Part shown: in pieces, positions 1 through 11,300 of the stretch
Layout: every line of letters begins with the position of its first letter
How positions within the stretch are numbered: position 1 is the first letter of the stretch
Assembly (NCBI GenBank): GCA_037179335.1
Contig: JAKZHN010000008.1
Location: forward strand, 434,001 to 498,000
From: Cyclaneusma minus
Taxonomy: Eukaryota; Ascomycota; Leotiomycetes; Marthamycetales; Marthamycetaceae
Direction: 5' to 3'
DNA: 64,000 nucleotides
The notes under the pieces: generated by a model
Databases searched by the model: none
Seen by the model: only the letters and a program-made list of their open reading frames with translations
What the model was told of the DNA's origin: nothing
Made by a program: the position numbers and the translations under genes

Positions 1-477
1 CTATTGACTGAGTAAGGGGGAATTGGGATGTGGGGGGGTGTATATATTAGCTGACGTGCGGGCGATGTGCGAAACTGAGAGGGAGGGGTGATGGAGAGGA
101 GTTGGATGAGACGTGGAGATGGATAGGTACCCAGTGTGGCGAAAGATATCTGATGAAAATCAAGCTCAAAAATTGTGTGTCTCTACCAAATGAAGCGGTA
201 TTCGATGAAGCTGATGTCCGTGAAGCCATGCTTGATAGTGTTCCTGCATAGCTATGTCACATTCCAAGAAAATCACCCAGTCAATAATTCGAAAAAAACG
301 CAGACAGATCTCGCAGAAAGATGTGTCGCTTTGATTCTCTTCATCCTAGATGCTTAGAAAAGCAAGGATCTGAACTAGGGAGCTCCCGTCGAGATCCCTT
401 TAGGTCAAGAAGGATCGCTCGCTATGATTCAACACATTGGCGCATATCTTGGCGCCGCTTGTAGCCCATATGGCGCT
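1..477. other. Intergenic/3' flank, no gene seen
   Basis: This stretch lies downstream of the minus-strand STRAP-like gene and at the window edge. Only short open frames without recognisable protein features are present. It probably holds the 3' UTR and terminator of the STRAP-like gene, but no specific site can be pointed to. Confidence 0.4.
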
Positions 478-1774
478 TTATAACTCAGCACGCCACAAGC
501 CGAATGAACCCTTACAGTTCTTCCACATCTTGATCGTGCCATCCTCGCTTCCAGTCGCGTAGATCTTGCCATCTGGCGAAAAGCTGATGCTCCAGATCGG
601 GCCGTGGTGGCCTTTGTGGGTTTCTATGCGTCCATGTTAGTCGAGTAGCCTGAGACAGATATGAAAAGGGGACTTACCAAGCTCATTTCCGGTGTTGTAA
701 TCGTAGACCTTGGCCCAGGTCGTGTTGATACCACCAGTAACGAACTTCTGCTGCTGAGGGTGCAATGCAACGCTTGCAACCTCGTACTCCATATCGATCG
801 ACTTCAGCAGCGTTCGTGCATCGTAGCCACCGTAGAAGTACACCGACTTGCCAGCTGCAATGCACAAGATGGGCATTCCGTCTCCAAGTCCACCGGGTCC
901 AGCTACAATGTTGGTGAACTCGCAAGTTCCAACATCTCCCTTGACAGCAAGCTCCTGAATGACAGAGCGAGTCCTCAGGTCGAACCAGCGGATGAGCTTG
1001 TCATCAGCCACCGTGACCAGAACATTCTGATCGTGGGTCCAGACAATGCCCTTGATGGTACCCTTGTGTACACCGGGGCAAATCTCGAAGCCCTTGTCAG
1101 CGGCAATCGTAGTGCCGTCGGTGACTTCAGGGGTAGTGGCGGAGTCGGGAGACTTGGGGTAGACGGCAAGATCAAAGATTCGAAGCTTCTTCTCCATGCC
1201 ACCAGTCGCAAGCAGATCTCCGGAGTTCGGGGGGAAGGCAACGGCCCTCACGATGTGGTTGTGCTGCAGGGTGAAGTGGGTTGCGCCGGTGTGGGTATCG
1301 AAGACTCGTCTGTTTACAGGGGAATGTCAGTAAAGGCTGGCGCAGTCTTGAGATTATCGTCATGACTTCTGACTTACGCAGTGAAGTCGGCAGATGCGGT
1401 AGCGGCTAGGTTCGCATCTGGGGAAAGGCGGGCCTGGTAGACAGCTCCCTTGTGACCGAAGAATGTACCAATCCTATGCGCAATCAGCTTTGAGCACTAC
1501 GGCTGCGAATCTTGAGTCGCGCATCTTACCAGTCGCCAGTGATGCCATCGCGCAGCATGGGGTTGTTGTCTAGTCCATGTTAGCTTGGGTCGGCAAGCAT
1601 AGACGAAGGAGGCGCATAAGGGCCAAACGTGCCTTTGCAAGCCGAGATCAGGTAGTACTCATCTTCTCCAGTCAGGCCGGAGAAGCTCAAGTGGGTTACA
1701 GGGCGGGAGTGACCGTGGCAGGTCAGTGGAACATATGATCTGGTTGTACCAGCAGACTCAGTGGTGGGCGCCAT
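478..1774 (-). CDS. STRAP/Unrip-like WD40 repeat protein
   Basis: WD40 beta-propeller protein of the STRAP (serine-threonine kinase receptor-associated protein)/Unrip family. Animal members act in the SMN complex and in TGF-beta signalling; the fungal role is less clear. Proposed exons (minus strand) are 1774-1633, 1569-1530, 1473-1378, 1309-678 and 623-478, giving 351 residues, the usual family length. Family landmarks are in order: an N-terminal segment ending ISACKDNNPMLRDG, then GDWIGTFFGHKGAV, an ADFTARVFD blade, ADDKLIRWFD, and a last blade with GSEDGTIKMW before the C-terminal GLWRAEL. Introns 2-4 are GT-AG. Intron 1 keeps the family sequence only if spliced from a GC donor (AAAG|GCACGT). 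The gene is divergent from the DOA1-like gene, with a 691-bp gap. Family assignment is firm; fungal function is inferred. Confidence 0.9.
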
Positions 1775-2465
1775 GGTTGATGTTTGCGCGGGTCTGGGAA
1801 TGTCGAGATCGCCTGTCAGGCAATAGAGCTGCCTTGCGATAAGGCCAACAAAGTATTGCTCGAGGAGTCGGAAAGCAAAGTGTCAAAGAATGACGGGTAT
1901 CAAGCAGTGGTACAACAGATGATGTCGAAGATATGGTCGCGGGGGTGGTGGACTGGGTATTCAAAGAAGAATCGTGGTGGGTGGTCGTTCAGTCGTAAGT
2001 TCGTAAAAGTAGACGGAGCGGAAGGAGTTGGGAGGGAGTTGTGGGAGGGAGAGACGGGCGCACTTGTCTTTGACCACAGCAGGTCGTCCCCAGCTTCTTC
2101 TTCGCTGCTGCTTGAAGTAGTGGGAGCATTAATTGTCGAGTCCTGGAAGCTATTGCGCAACCTTGCAGCGCTCCTGGGCGCCGCGAGAACGATGATCCGC
2201 GCCGGCGCGTGGTGGGGGATCGCCGCCTGTGTGTCCGAGCTCCCTCCGATTGTACAGTAATACTTGGAGCAACTCCCCATCTCTGCTCACTGCCATCTTG
2301 ACTTGACAGGTTTGATTTCACCTTCTTCTGGCTTCTTCCCTCTTCCACGAGTGAACTCCATTCTACTGAACACATGGTCCTGGTATTGGCTTCCCTCTGC
2401 TAATACCTGCCTCTCTACGTTCTCTACCCTGGTTCAACCACCGTTGGTACCTGACACGAGGAAAC
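1775..2465. promoter_or_regulatory. Divergent promoter between STRAP-like and DOA1-like genes
   Basis: This 691-bp region separates two WD40 genes transcribed away from each other, so it must hold both promoters. Overlapping open frames occur on both strands but show no conserved protein features. No specific transcription-factor site is claimed. Confidence 0.55.
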
Positions 2466-4986
2466 ATGGGCGACTTCAAGCTATCCGCCTCACTAACAGG
2501 CCACGAGGACGACGTGAGTTGACTGCCTTTACCGACTTTATTCTTTTTGGAATTTCCAGTTCAGAAGTAGAGCGCTTTTGTTGAAGCTCCGGACGATAAT
2601 GTTGGAGAACTCGAGCTGATTATCCGTTGCTACCAAGGTCCGTGGCGTTGCCTTTGCTCCAGATCACGTCGTTTCTGCTTCGAGAGATGGCACCGTCCGA
2701 GTTTGGAAGACGGTTTCTTCACCACCCCCCAAGTTCGATGACAAGATCATGACTCACGGCACCGAGTTTGTAAACGCCGTAGCATATCTGCCTCCGTCCG
2801 ATGCGCATCCTGAAGGTCTGGTCATTTCTGGTGGAAAGGATACCATCATTGATGTTCGCAAGCCATCCTCGACTCCCGACGACAATGCCGAAGCCATGAT
2901 GATTGGCCATGCCGGTAACGTATGCGCCCTCGACGTCGACCCCGCTGGAAGATTTATTGTCAGTGGGTCATGGGACAATTCGGCCAGGATATGGCCGATT
3001 GGCAAATGGGAGGCCGAGCACGTACTGGAAGGTCATGGTGCAAGTGTGTGGGCTGTCCTGGCATATGACTCGAAATACATCATTACAGGATGTGCCGACC
3101 AGTCAATCAGGATATTCAACTCAGCTGGATCATTACTGAAGACCCTCAAGGGCGGTTCTCAGCCGGTGCGAGCATTATGTCGGTTGCCAAGGGATCACCC
3201 CTCGGGGGCTCACTTTGCATCTGCTGGAAACGATGGAATGATCAGGCTTTGGAAGTTGGATGGTAGCATGGTCGGTGAGTTTGAGGCACACGAGAACTTC
3301 ATCTACTCTCTAGCAGTGCTACCTACTGGCGAGATTGTCAGTTCGGGCGAAGACCGGACTGTAAGAATATGGAAAGATGGAACCTGCATCCAGACAATCA
3401 CCCACCCAGCGATTTCTGTCTGGGCTGTGGCTGTCTGCTCTGAAACAGGAGATATCGTCAGTGGAGCCAGCGACAAGAAGGTCCGGGTGTTCACTCGAAG
3501 TTCTGAGCGTGTTGCGGATGCGGAAACCATTGAGGCCTTCGAGGAATCAGTGAAAGCGTCGGCCATACCGCAACAGGGTCTCTCGGAGCAGATCAACAAG
3601 GAGAAGCTTCCCGGCCCTGAATATCTCCAACAGAAGTCGGGTACCAAGGAGGGTCAGACTCAGATGATCCGGGAGCCTAATGGTTCGATATCCGCACACC
3701 AGTGGTCCGTAGCAGCTCAACAATGGGTCAATATTGGCACCGTTGTTGAGGGTGCTGGAAGTAGCGGAAACAAGATTACCTACAAGGGGAAAGATTACGA
3801 CTATGTTTTTGATGTTGATATTGAAGACGGCAAACCCCCTCTCAAGCTCCCCTACAACATTGCACAAAACCCCTATGAAGCTGCCACCAAGTTCATTGGC
3901 GACAACGAGCTTCCAGTCACATATCTCGATCAAGTTGCCAACTTCATCGTGCAAAACACTCAAGGAGCAACACTTGGTCAATCTGCCGCCCCTCCTACGG
4001 GACCGGACCCTTGGGGTACTGAGTCTCGCTATCGACCCGGCGATCAAAACGTGACCTCCGCACCAACTGCGCCCCCAGCCCCTCTTCCCAAAATCCTCCC
4101 CCAGAAAGACTACCTCTTGATTGACACTGCCAAGTTTGACGGCATGCAGAGAGCCATCATCAAAGTGAATCAAACCCTCCTCTCCTCCGGCCGCAAAGAC
4201 ATCTCCCTCAACCCCACGCAACTCGGCGTTCTCGACCATATGGGCGCAGCCTTCCAATCCGGCACCGACATCCCTTCCATCTTCTCGTCAGTCTCCGGCT
4301 GTATGGATCTTGCCGTGAAAATCGGCACGGAATGGCCTTACCGCGACCGTCTCGCCGGACTCGACTTGCTCCGATTACTTGCCAAAGCCCCGGCCGCCGC
4401 CAACTACTCGACTCGTAGCCAGGGTTCCATCGTAGCAATTCTGCTATCTACCATCAAAGAGGAGACGCCTGTACACGAGCACTACCCCCTGATGGCCACC
4501 CGCTTCTTCTGCAACCTATTTGCTCACCCCGAAGGTCGAGAGCTCGTAGTGAATGAATTCGCCTCCATCCACGAATTTGCCAGTCAGATGCTCGACAGTA
4601 CCGCAGCCATACCAGTCAACACTTTGACAGCGCTTGCCACTCTATTCCTCAACTTTGCGGTGTCAGTGTGGAAAGCTAGCAACACCGGCACGGAGGATGC
4701 GGAGGATGCGCAGATGAGCGGAACGGGAGAAAAGGGGCTGGAGTTTGACCAGATGGTGCAGGTAGCTGAGCTTTTGACGAAGCTGCTGAAGAGCCAGAAG
4801 TACGCTGAAGCTGTGTACCGGGCTTTGGTGGCACTGGGTACGCTGTGTGTTGCCAATGAGGAGGTTAAGGAGGCGGTGGGGAGCTTGTATGATGGGAAGG
4901 TGGTGGTGGAGGGTGCGGTGAAGAAGCAGGTGGAGGCTAGGTGTAAGCGGGTTGGCGGGGAGGTGGTTGCTGCTTTGGGCGCTTGA
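2466..4986 (+). CDS. doa1: Doa1/Ufd3/PLAA-like ubiquitin-binding WD40 protein
   Basis: Homologue of yeast Doa1/Ufd3 and human PLAA, a cofactor of the AAA-ATPase Cdc48/p97 in ubiquitin homeostasis, ERAD and sorting. Exon 1 is 2466-2513, a GT-AG intron spans 2514-2637, and exon 2 is 2638-4986 (798 residues). The start is chosen because it gives the WD40 opening MGDFKLSASLTGHEDD joined to VRGVAFAPDHVVSASRDGTV. Domains in order: WD40 propeller (about residues 10-300), PFU ubiquitin-binding domain (about 375-465, with ITYKGKDYDYVFDVDIEDG), and PUL armadillo-like Cdc48-binding domain (about 505-795). The length fits the family. It is divergent from the STRAP-like gene. No truncation or missing region is seen. 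Confidence 0.95.
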
Positions 4987-5591
4987 TTTGAGCTGTGCAC
5001 GGAGATGCAGATGGGGAGGGAGAAGGGACAGAAAAGAAATGGACGATGCGTTCGTGGCACATAGACACTCTAGCTTTTGCGAGTTCGAAAGGTGGGCCAA
5101 TTGTTAGTACAAATCAACAACACTAGGCGCCATCTCCTGGCTCCAACTTTGATTCTAGTCATTCTCAGTGCCCAAGTGAATGCGGGGAGTAGGACGAGGT
5201 TTCTCTGGCCTTCTCCCACAGGGGTAAATCCTCTCCAGGAATGTTGAAGCTCTTCGGCCAGGGAAGGAGTTCCTTATCAGGTTCTTTTTGGATTGCTTTT
5301 TGGCCCCCGTTCGTAGGACGGGCTCTGGCAGGCTGTGTACAGGTGTGCCACAACGATAAGGCTGTATGGTCCTCATCGTCCTATCGTCCTCATCATCAAT
5401 CTTCAAGAGATGCCCAGTCAACTGCCCTAAACACGACAACCTCGTGATATTCATAAATGTTTCTCACCAACCTTAGAAAACAGCCCCAGTCAACTTTCCT
5501 AGAGGCAACAGTCCTGTACCCTTCGTTCTTATACTCTGTCTCCTTCTTCATATTCTCACTATCAGCCGTGCTATCAGTAAGCTTGACAGCA
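4987..5591. other. Intergenic, no gene seen
   Basis: About 600 bp between the end of the DOA1-like gene and the decayed membrane-protein gene. Short open frames on both strands have no recognisable features. It probably includes both 3' ends, since the flanking genes converge. Confidence 0.4.
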
Positions 5592-6610
5592 TTAACAGCA
5601 CCACCCTTCCCCAAAATCTCTCATATAGAAGTTCCCCATCTTCGCCTTCTCGCTCGCAACACCAGCCACACTCCCCTTCATACTACCCATTGTCTCCGCC
5701 TGATTAGCAGCCAACACCATGCCCTCAATACTCAGCCAAGGCCCAGGCTTCACCCCCAACAGCCACGAGTAAATCCCACCCACCAAAAGCGCCAGCAGAA
5801 TCACAACAAGGACAACAACAGCCGCCCATTCCCACGCTAGTCTCGGACCAGAACTATATACCTGCCAACGCACCGGATTCGAGAGCGTTGTTTCATTGGT
5901 ATCGGAAGATGCCGTGATATTCCAACTGGCAGTCGTCAGCATACTCTGCGCCATTGTTGCAAGCACGGGAGTCATGCCTGCTGTGTCGTTTAGTGGCGAG
6001 AACCCAGGGTTCAGATGGCAGAGTCGGCGGGATATTAGGACTATGTGGTAGACAAGACCTGTTTGAAGAAGTCCGTTGATGCGGCTAACTAGGCTTCCTG
6101 GCTCGGTGGCGAGTGCGGTGGCTATTGCGTGGTTTTCTGTGGGTGTTTGGAGAAATACGGGGATTGTGTTTGTGTGAGAGCCGTAGTTGTTGATGGAGCT
6201 GTCGAGCGTGTTTAGGCTTATTATCCATGTGCCGACGGGGAATAGTGCTTGGCTTATAGTTATGGTGCAGGTAACACCTGTGAAGTTGAGGGATGGAACA
6301 GCGCCGATTGGAACGATGATTGTTGAACCGGATGGTGGTGGATCAAGCTGAGTTGAAGAAATCAGCAATTGTCGGTTTTGAGAAAGTGTTTAGCTTACCT
6401 ACGGGAATAGTCTCGTTTGGAGTCGAACTGTTCAGTGCAAGACCAGAGACACAGCCCGTCGTCAACAAAGGAACAGTTAGGCTCACAAAAGCGTTCCAGC
6501 CCGATGCGCCTGTGTAGAACTCGTTGTCCTTAGCTCTTAGCTCATCGAAGATATTCCTCGCTCGAGAGTTTTGGACGGAGACTGTCTGGACCGTGGAGCC
6601 ATTCACAATA

Positions 6611-7138
6611 GGGGCGTTCAAGGTTTCCGATTTTTAATGGATTATCTCTGGATTTCATTTAATCCAGCTGGGATTTAATCCAGCGCTAATCAAATTAGGC
6701 TTAGCGCTGGATTAAAAAAGTATTGGATTATCCAATTTTTGGATTTCATGAAATCCATTTAAAAGGTGGATTTCGTTTAATCCAGCTGGATTAACTCTGC
6801 ATTAAAGGCTGGATTAATTTTTTAAAATTATAGGAATATTGCGACGTGCAACAAATCAAAAAATTAATTGGAAAGCCACTATTATAATTGGCTCGCTTAT
6901 ATTGCGCCAATATTTATCCGTGCGCTAGCCTTATTAAATAAAGCGCTTCGCTAAAATTAGGAAATTTTTAGTTTTGTTGCACGTCGATATTGCGCAAATA
7001 TTTATTTGTAATTTAATTGGATTAGTGCTAATTTATTTCTACTTTGAGGTCTTCAAGGTTTTAAATCCATTGGATTAGCGCTAATCCTGGATTAGTGCTA
7101 ATCCACTTGTTTAGAAGAAAAAAAACCTTGAACGCCCC
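6611..7138. mobile_element. 528-bp MITE with 16-bp TIRs and TA target duplication
   Basis: The ends are perfect 16-bp inverted repeats, GGGGCGTTCAAGGTTT at 6611-6626 and its reverse complement at 7123-7138. They are flanked by TA at 6609-6610 and 7139-7140. A TA duplication is typical of Tc1/mariner-type elements. The interior is AT-rich, codes nothing, and carries many subterminal inverted copies of a GGATTAAATCCAGC-like motif. Deleting the element plus one TA restores a continuous reading frame in the host gene, so the boundaries are well supported. A second inverted-repeat structure is nested at 6842-6986. Confidence 0.85.
6842..6986. mobile_element. Nested 145-bp inverted-repeat element within the MITE
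   Basis: The ends are CGACGTGCAACAAA (6842-6855) and TTTGTTGCACGTCG (6973-6986), a perfect 14-bp inverted repeat. The hexamer ATATTG lies directly outside each end (6836-6841 and 6987-6992), as expected for a short target duplication. The interior is AT-rich and non-coding. The same terminal motif recurs at 23.1-23.4 kb, 40.2 kb and, in weaker form, 58.99 kb. It could instead be internal palindrome structure of the larger MITE. Confidence 0.5.
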
Positions 7139-7689
7139 TAATGCTGTTGATTCCAGTGACAAGACCATCGGCTTGACTCGGAATCTCTTGCCAGCCAGCT
7201 GGTGTGGCAGTATATGCATCTGGTAAGCCACCCAAAAGCGTATACGTCTCAGCTGCAGTCAAAGCAAACGCAGCATCCCAAGAACCCGGCCCACTACCCA
7301 CCAGATTCCACGCCTCTCCCCAATAGTTCATCCAATCCACCTCTCTAAGCACCATACGCGGCGTAGTAATCGTCATCAGATCTCTCACCTTATCGCTAAT
7401 CTCCCAGCCTCCATCCGCTCCATTCGGATACCACCTCTCCTTAGGAATCCCAACAGTGTTAACCGCCATCGCAAGCAGTAGCAAACAGACCTACACTACC
7501 AGGCACGAAAGAAACCTCAATACGCCCAGGAAGCCTACATTTCTCCATCCATGCAGCGAACATCTGTTGTAGAAACCGAGCACGCAGGTCCATGGCTTTG
7601 TTAAATCATTTTGAAGCTCTGTTGACTCCCCAGGGCTATGGGCTTAACCCTAGCCTTGGCGCTAAGACTAGCGCAGCTGGCCAGCTCCC

Positions 7690-8378
7690 TTAAGGAGCTG
7701 TCCCACACACAGAATAGCCACTATCGCTCTCTCTATGTGTGATCAGACCCCTGCCTTGGTGACTGATAAGCTCGAAGTCCAGCAGACTTATACCGGGAAA
7801 CGTGGAATCCAGCGCCATCCAGGTAGTTAGGAGAATCGAAGCGGTGTGTTGCAGCGATGCTTGAACGAAGAGATCGAGTATCTTGTTGAGAAAGCCAACT
7901 AAGGCAAGTTGCAAGTCGACATCTACGCTGTATTTTCCAAACGCCATGTACTGTTGGAAGTCGAAAGTCTGGAACTTTGCGCCAAAGACAATCGCCCTAT
8001 AATCCGCAATTATTAACTTAGCACTATAGCCGAATTGCAAAAGACTGCTCTATTCTCCAGAATGTAAGATTAAGAGAGGACTCACACGATAATAACAGCC
8101 ACAGGAAACAATTCCCGCACAGCGAAGAGCCCGGGTATTGTATACCAAGACTGCCAGTGCTCCTTCAGACAAAACTCAGCGTCCACTTTCCGCTCTATCT
8201 CGTTCGAATGCCACAATCTCTTCTTTCCCGGTCCCATCTCATTGCCTCCAGGACTTCTTGTGTATTGATTTAGCTCTCGAGCTCGCTGCAAAAGAGGAGC
8301 ACTGCCTTCTGCCAGTGCCATGGCAGTTGGATTTCGTTGGAAAGGCTGAGTCTTAGTGCTATCATCCAACCTTGCCAA
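7690..8378 (-). pseudogene. N-terminal part of the decayed membrane-protein gene
   Basis: Two minus-strand frames, 8378-about 8082 and about 8040-7690, can be joined by a GT-AG intron (about 8041-8083, phase 0). The N-terminus is hydrophilic and ends in FAVRELFPVAVIIV, the likely start of a membrane segment. The next part holds hydrophobic stretches, including LALVGFLNKILDLFVQASLQ and ASILLTTWMAL. Together with 5592-7484 this looks like one multi-pass fungal membrane protein. A stop at 7690 and frame changes up to 7484 break the connection, so it is treated as a relic. The exact exon structure is uncertain. Confidence 0.35.
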
Positions 8379-11300
8379 ACATTGGGTAGCACAATGAAGC
8401 TGATGAATCGACTACAAGGACCAGTTGTAAGGTGCAAATACTGATGAACACCGAAATGACTTGCAGCGAGAGCGAGTACAAGTTTATGACAATCAAACGA
8501 GAAAAGAAAAAGGAAAAAAAGGTCTCGACAGAGGACTCTGCGGCGTACCGCCGAGGTGTGCCAGCTGGAAACTCGGTGCCTGGCGGCAGCCGGCAAGGCT
8601 CCCCAGCTATCAGCTGAAAGCCGTTGGCGCTTCTAATAGAATAGGCGTTTACTGTGTAATATCCAGGAATTTCTATCAATGAAAGGTGATGACATTTCGG
8701 AAGACTTGGGGAGATAGTTGACGAAGGAACAGATGGAAGCTTTGAGAATCATAAGATCAGAGGGAAGGGAGACCGGCATGCTTACTGTCGTCTATCAATA
8801 AGGTAGGTACTTTTCAGTTTGCGAGTTGCGACTTTCAACCCTCTTTCGAAGCCTCGAAGGTCCCTCCTGGATTTCTTAGACAGTTCAGCCTAGCTGGTGT
8901 CCTCCCTCCCAGGGACTCCAAGCATATGCTGATTTCAGTCCAGTGAATCGTCCTCCAACTCAACTAAACATCAAACCTCATCGTACACAGCCCCGTCCTT
9001 TGTCATTTATCACCCTCCGAGCTTATGCCCTATCACCTCTCACTATGAACATCGTCTAGGTCTGTTCACTTTATGCACTTTATGCATCGTTGAGTGTTGC
9101 CCAAATCCGAGTCAGCACACAACCACCAAAAAAGATCCTCCCCCAGCCCGATTTAAACAACCTCAAAAACATGAAACAAGCACAGCCCCAAACGCACCTC
9201 CTCCCGCACTCCGTCCCCGCGAAATTGCAGGACCGGTAAGCTGTTTACATGTATCTACCCCAAGTAGTTTCGAGTTTCCAGTCAGAACATTTGAACCGTC
9301 TGGGCGAACGCCGCGTCGCACGGTCCCGTCTGATAGTTGACTCGCAGGCTGGGATGTGCCAAGAGACAGGAACGGACTTGGATGACGGCACGAATGGGAA
9401 TAGATGTTTCTTTCAAATTGTGAAAGCGACATACAAGTGTTGGTATGTTTGAACTTTCTGATCCATGCCGATGAGATCTTCAATGGGAACGGGAATCCAG
9501 AGGCCGATCTGTGAGGTATGGTAAGGTAGGCCACTCGGCCGTATGGTCATGCAGGATTTGTGGCGCGGTCCGAGCTGGGGATGTTGAAGATCCTCCGCAT
9601 TTTTCTTGTCCGTTTGGAACCTTGAGGGATTCTGGAATTGAGTTTTGGCTGACTACATGTACATAGCTAGAGAAGAAGGACCGGTTCTTTGGTTCCTGAA
9701 GTCTTCAGGCTTTCTAAAAGCAGAAGGTGAAAGGGCTAAGGGAACGCTTCTGAATTCGAGCATGTTCGCAATATGCATGTGTTCAGTGACTCGAGAGACA
9801 TGATTCTCAATCCCCACGTGCAGTACATTTAACTATGTCAGGACGAATAATCCTTATTTGAATTCCTGTATGTAGCTGGTACATCAATGTGCCGGACTTC
9901 CGACTCGCTTGTCTTTGGTGTTCTCGATTCCTTGGAATCTTAATATTGAAGGAACATAACTCCCGGGTCGCAAGAATCAACTGTCGGAGATACACAGTTG
10001 GATCTACAGGTAGATCATACTGATTCTCCTGTTAATCATTGACGCAGCGGGAACTGGCAAAGAGCTCGCGGGACTGGAACTGAGGAAAAACGCAAACGAC
10101 AGAAGAAAATACATACGAGTCTAGAAATCGTGCAAAGGAGGCAAAGGAATCAAGAACAAGACAAACGGCGAACGTTGAGGAGCTTCAATAATCCGGAGAT
10201 GCGAGCCTCACGTGGTGGCAGCGGTGATTCGGACTTGTCCACAGAATCCGAACGCACACATATCTCCTAAGCCAAAATTAGCAATATCTCCATCCCTTCT
10301 GACCATTTCCGAATTCTTATTGGGCCAACCAGCTTCCCCACTAATAATAATAGCAGTTGATCGCCGACCGGGATCTGGAATCTCAAATCAATGCAGAAAC
10401 GACGATACCGCATTGAGCCATCGGACGTTTTTCTCAGGGGCAGGGTTGTCCCTGAGGTGGTTTGCGGGCCCATGAGGCCATTCTCCAGTCGGGAGCCGGA
10501 TCTGCAGACCGAGAGTTTGGGGCCATCGGGCGAGCCGCCGTGTAGCTTTTTGGCCATGGCGGCACGATTAATACATGCAGATATGTTGTATATTGGGATT
10601 GTGGCTGTGAAGAGGATGCTTGGATATATCAGAAACTCGGAGACTATATGATGTGAGGGGACAGTGCTGTGTGCACGAGCGAGAGGGTCCGTGGTCGGCA
10701 AACGTCAACGACGACTTGCAGCATGTATCCAAGTTAAGGATTCTGACTTTGGAGTTTGGGGTTCGCCGAACCGGAAGACTGAAGAGTCGTCGTTGCTTTT
10801 TGGGCGCTTCTCAGTGTAACGTCCATCTCGGGACGTTGAGAGGCTGCGGGAACGGACGTTGGCGCCTAGTACTTAGTAGCAAACGCTGATCACCAATATC
10901 GTGCCGTCTCTCAGAAGAGCTTTTGCCAGTGCAATTTCCTGAATTGCTATACGAGATGTTCGGATCCGGGCGTACTCACTTGCTTCTGGGGCATCGAGAG
11001 CGGCATCGGATGTGAATAGTTTTGTCATAACATTAATGTTGCCTCGTTGTTGAGTTGTTTATAAAAAGGAGGTCGGTCATAAAGTACGAGACTCAGACTG
11101 GAGCTGTCAACATAGTTCTTGGCGAACTTTGGCGAACCCTCGGATGCGCTAAGACGGTGGATCGAGCCGGGACCATAAATCATAAAATCGATGGAGCCAA
11201 AATTGGAGAACATACGGACGCCAGAAATAGAATTCTGCGTAAAGTATTTCGACTTGTTGACTTTTATGTTTGATTCCCTCTTCCTTTCGCGTGCGGACGC

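Larger units (their letters stand above)
5592..7484 (-). pseudogene. C-terminal part of a fungal membrane protein, interrupted by a MITE
   Basis: Minus-strand open frames at 7484-7141, 6608-about 6347 and about 6346-5592 read as consecutive parts of one protein. Removing the MITE at 6611-7138 and one TA copy joins NSI to IVNGSTVQTVS in one continuous frame. A likely short intron near 6346 then joins a segment starting LDPPPSGSTIIVP. The C-terminal part has one strong membrane helix (WEWAAVVVLVVILLALLVGG) after an extracellular-looking region with several N-x-S/T sites. This layout resembles large uncharacterised ascomycete plasma-membrane proteins, but I cannot name the family. The N-terminal part probably lies at 7690-8378, where the frame is broken between 7484 and 7690. 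With the insertion the gene is probably non-functional. Confidence 0.5.

Noticed and set aside
661..1365. 234-codon open frame on the plus strand
   Set aside because: It lies antisense over the well-supported exons of the STRAP-like gene and has no protein features.
1784..2375. Overlapping frames on both strands in the STRAP/DOA1 gap
   Set aside because: Low-complexity Ser/Arg/Pro composition, no conserved motif, and position in a divergent promoter.
3547..4257. 236-codon frame, minus strand
   Set aside because: Antisense shadow of the DOA1-like gene.
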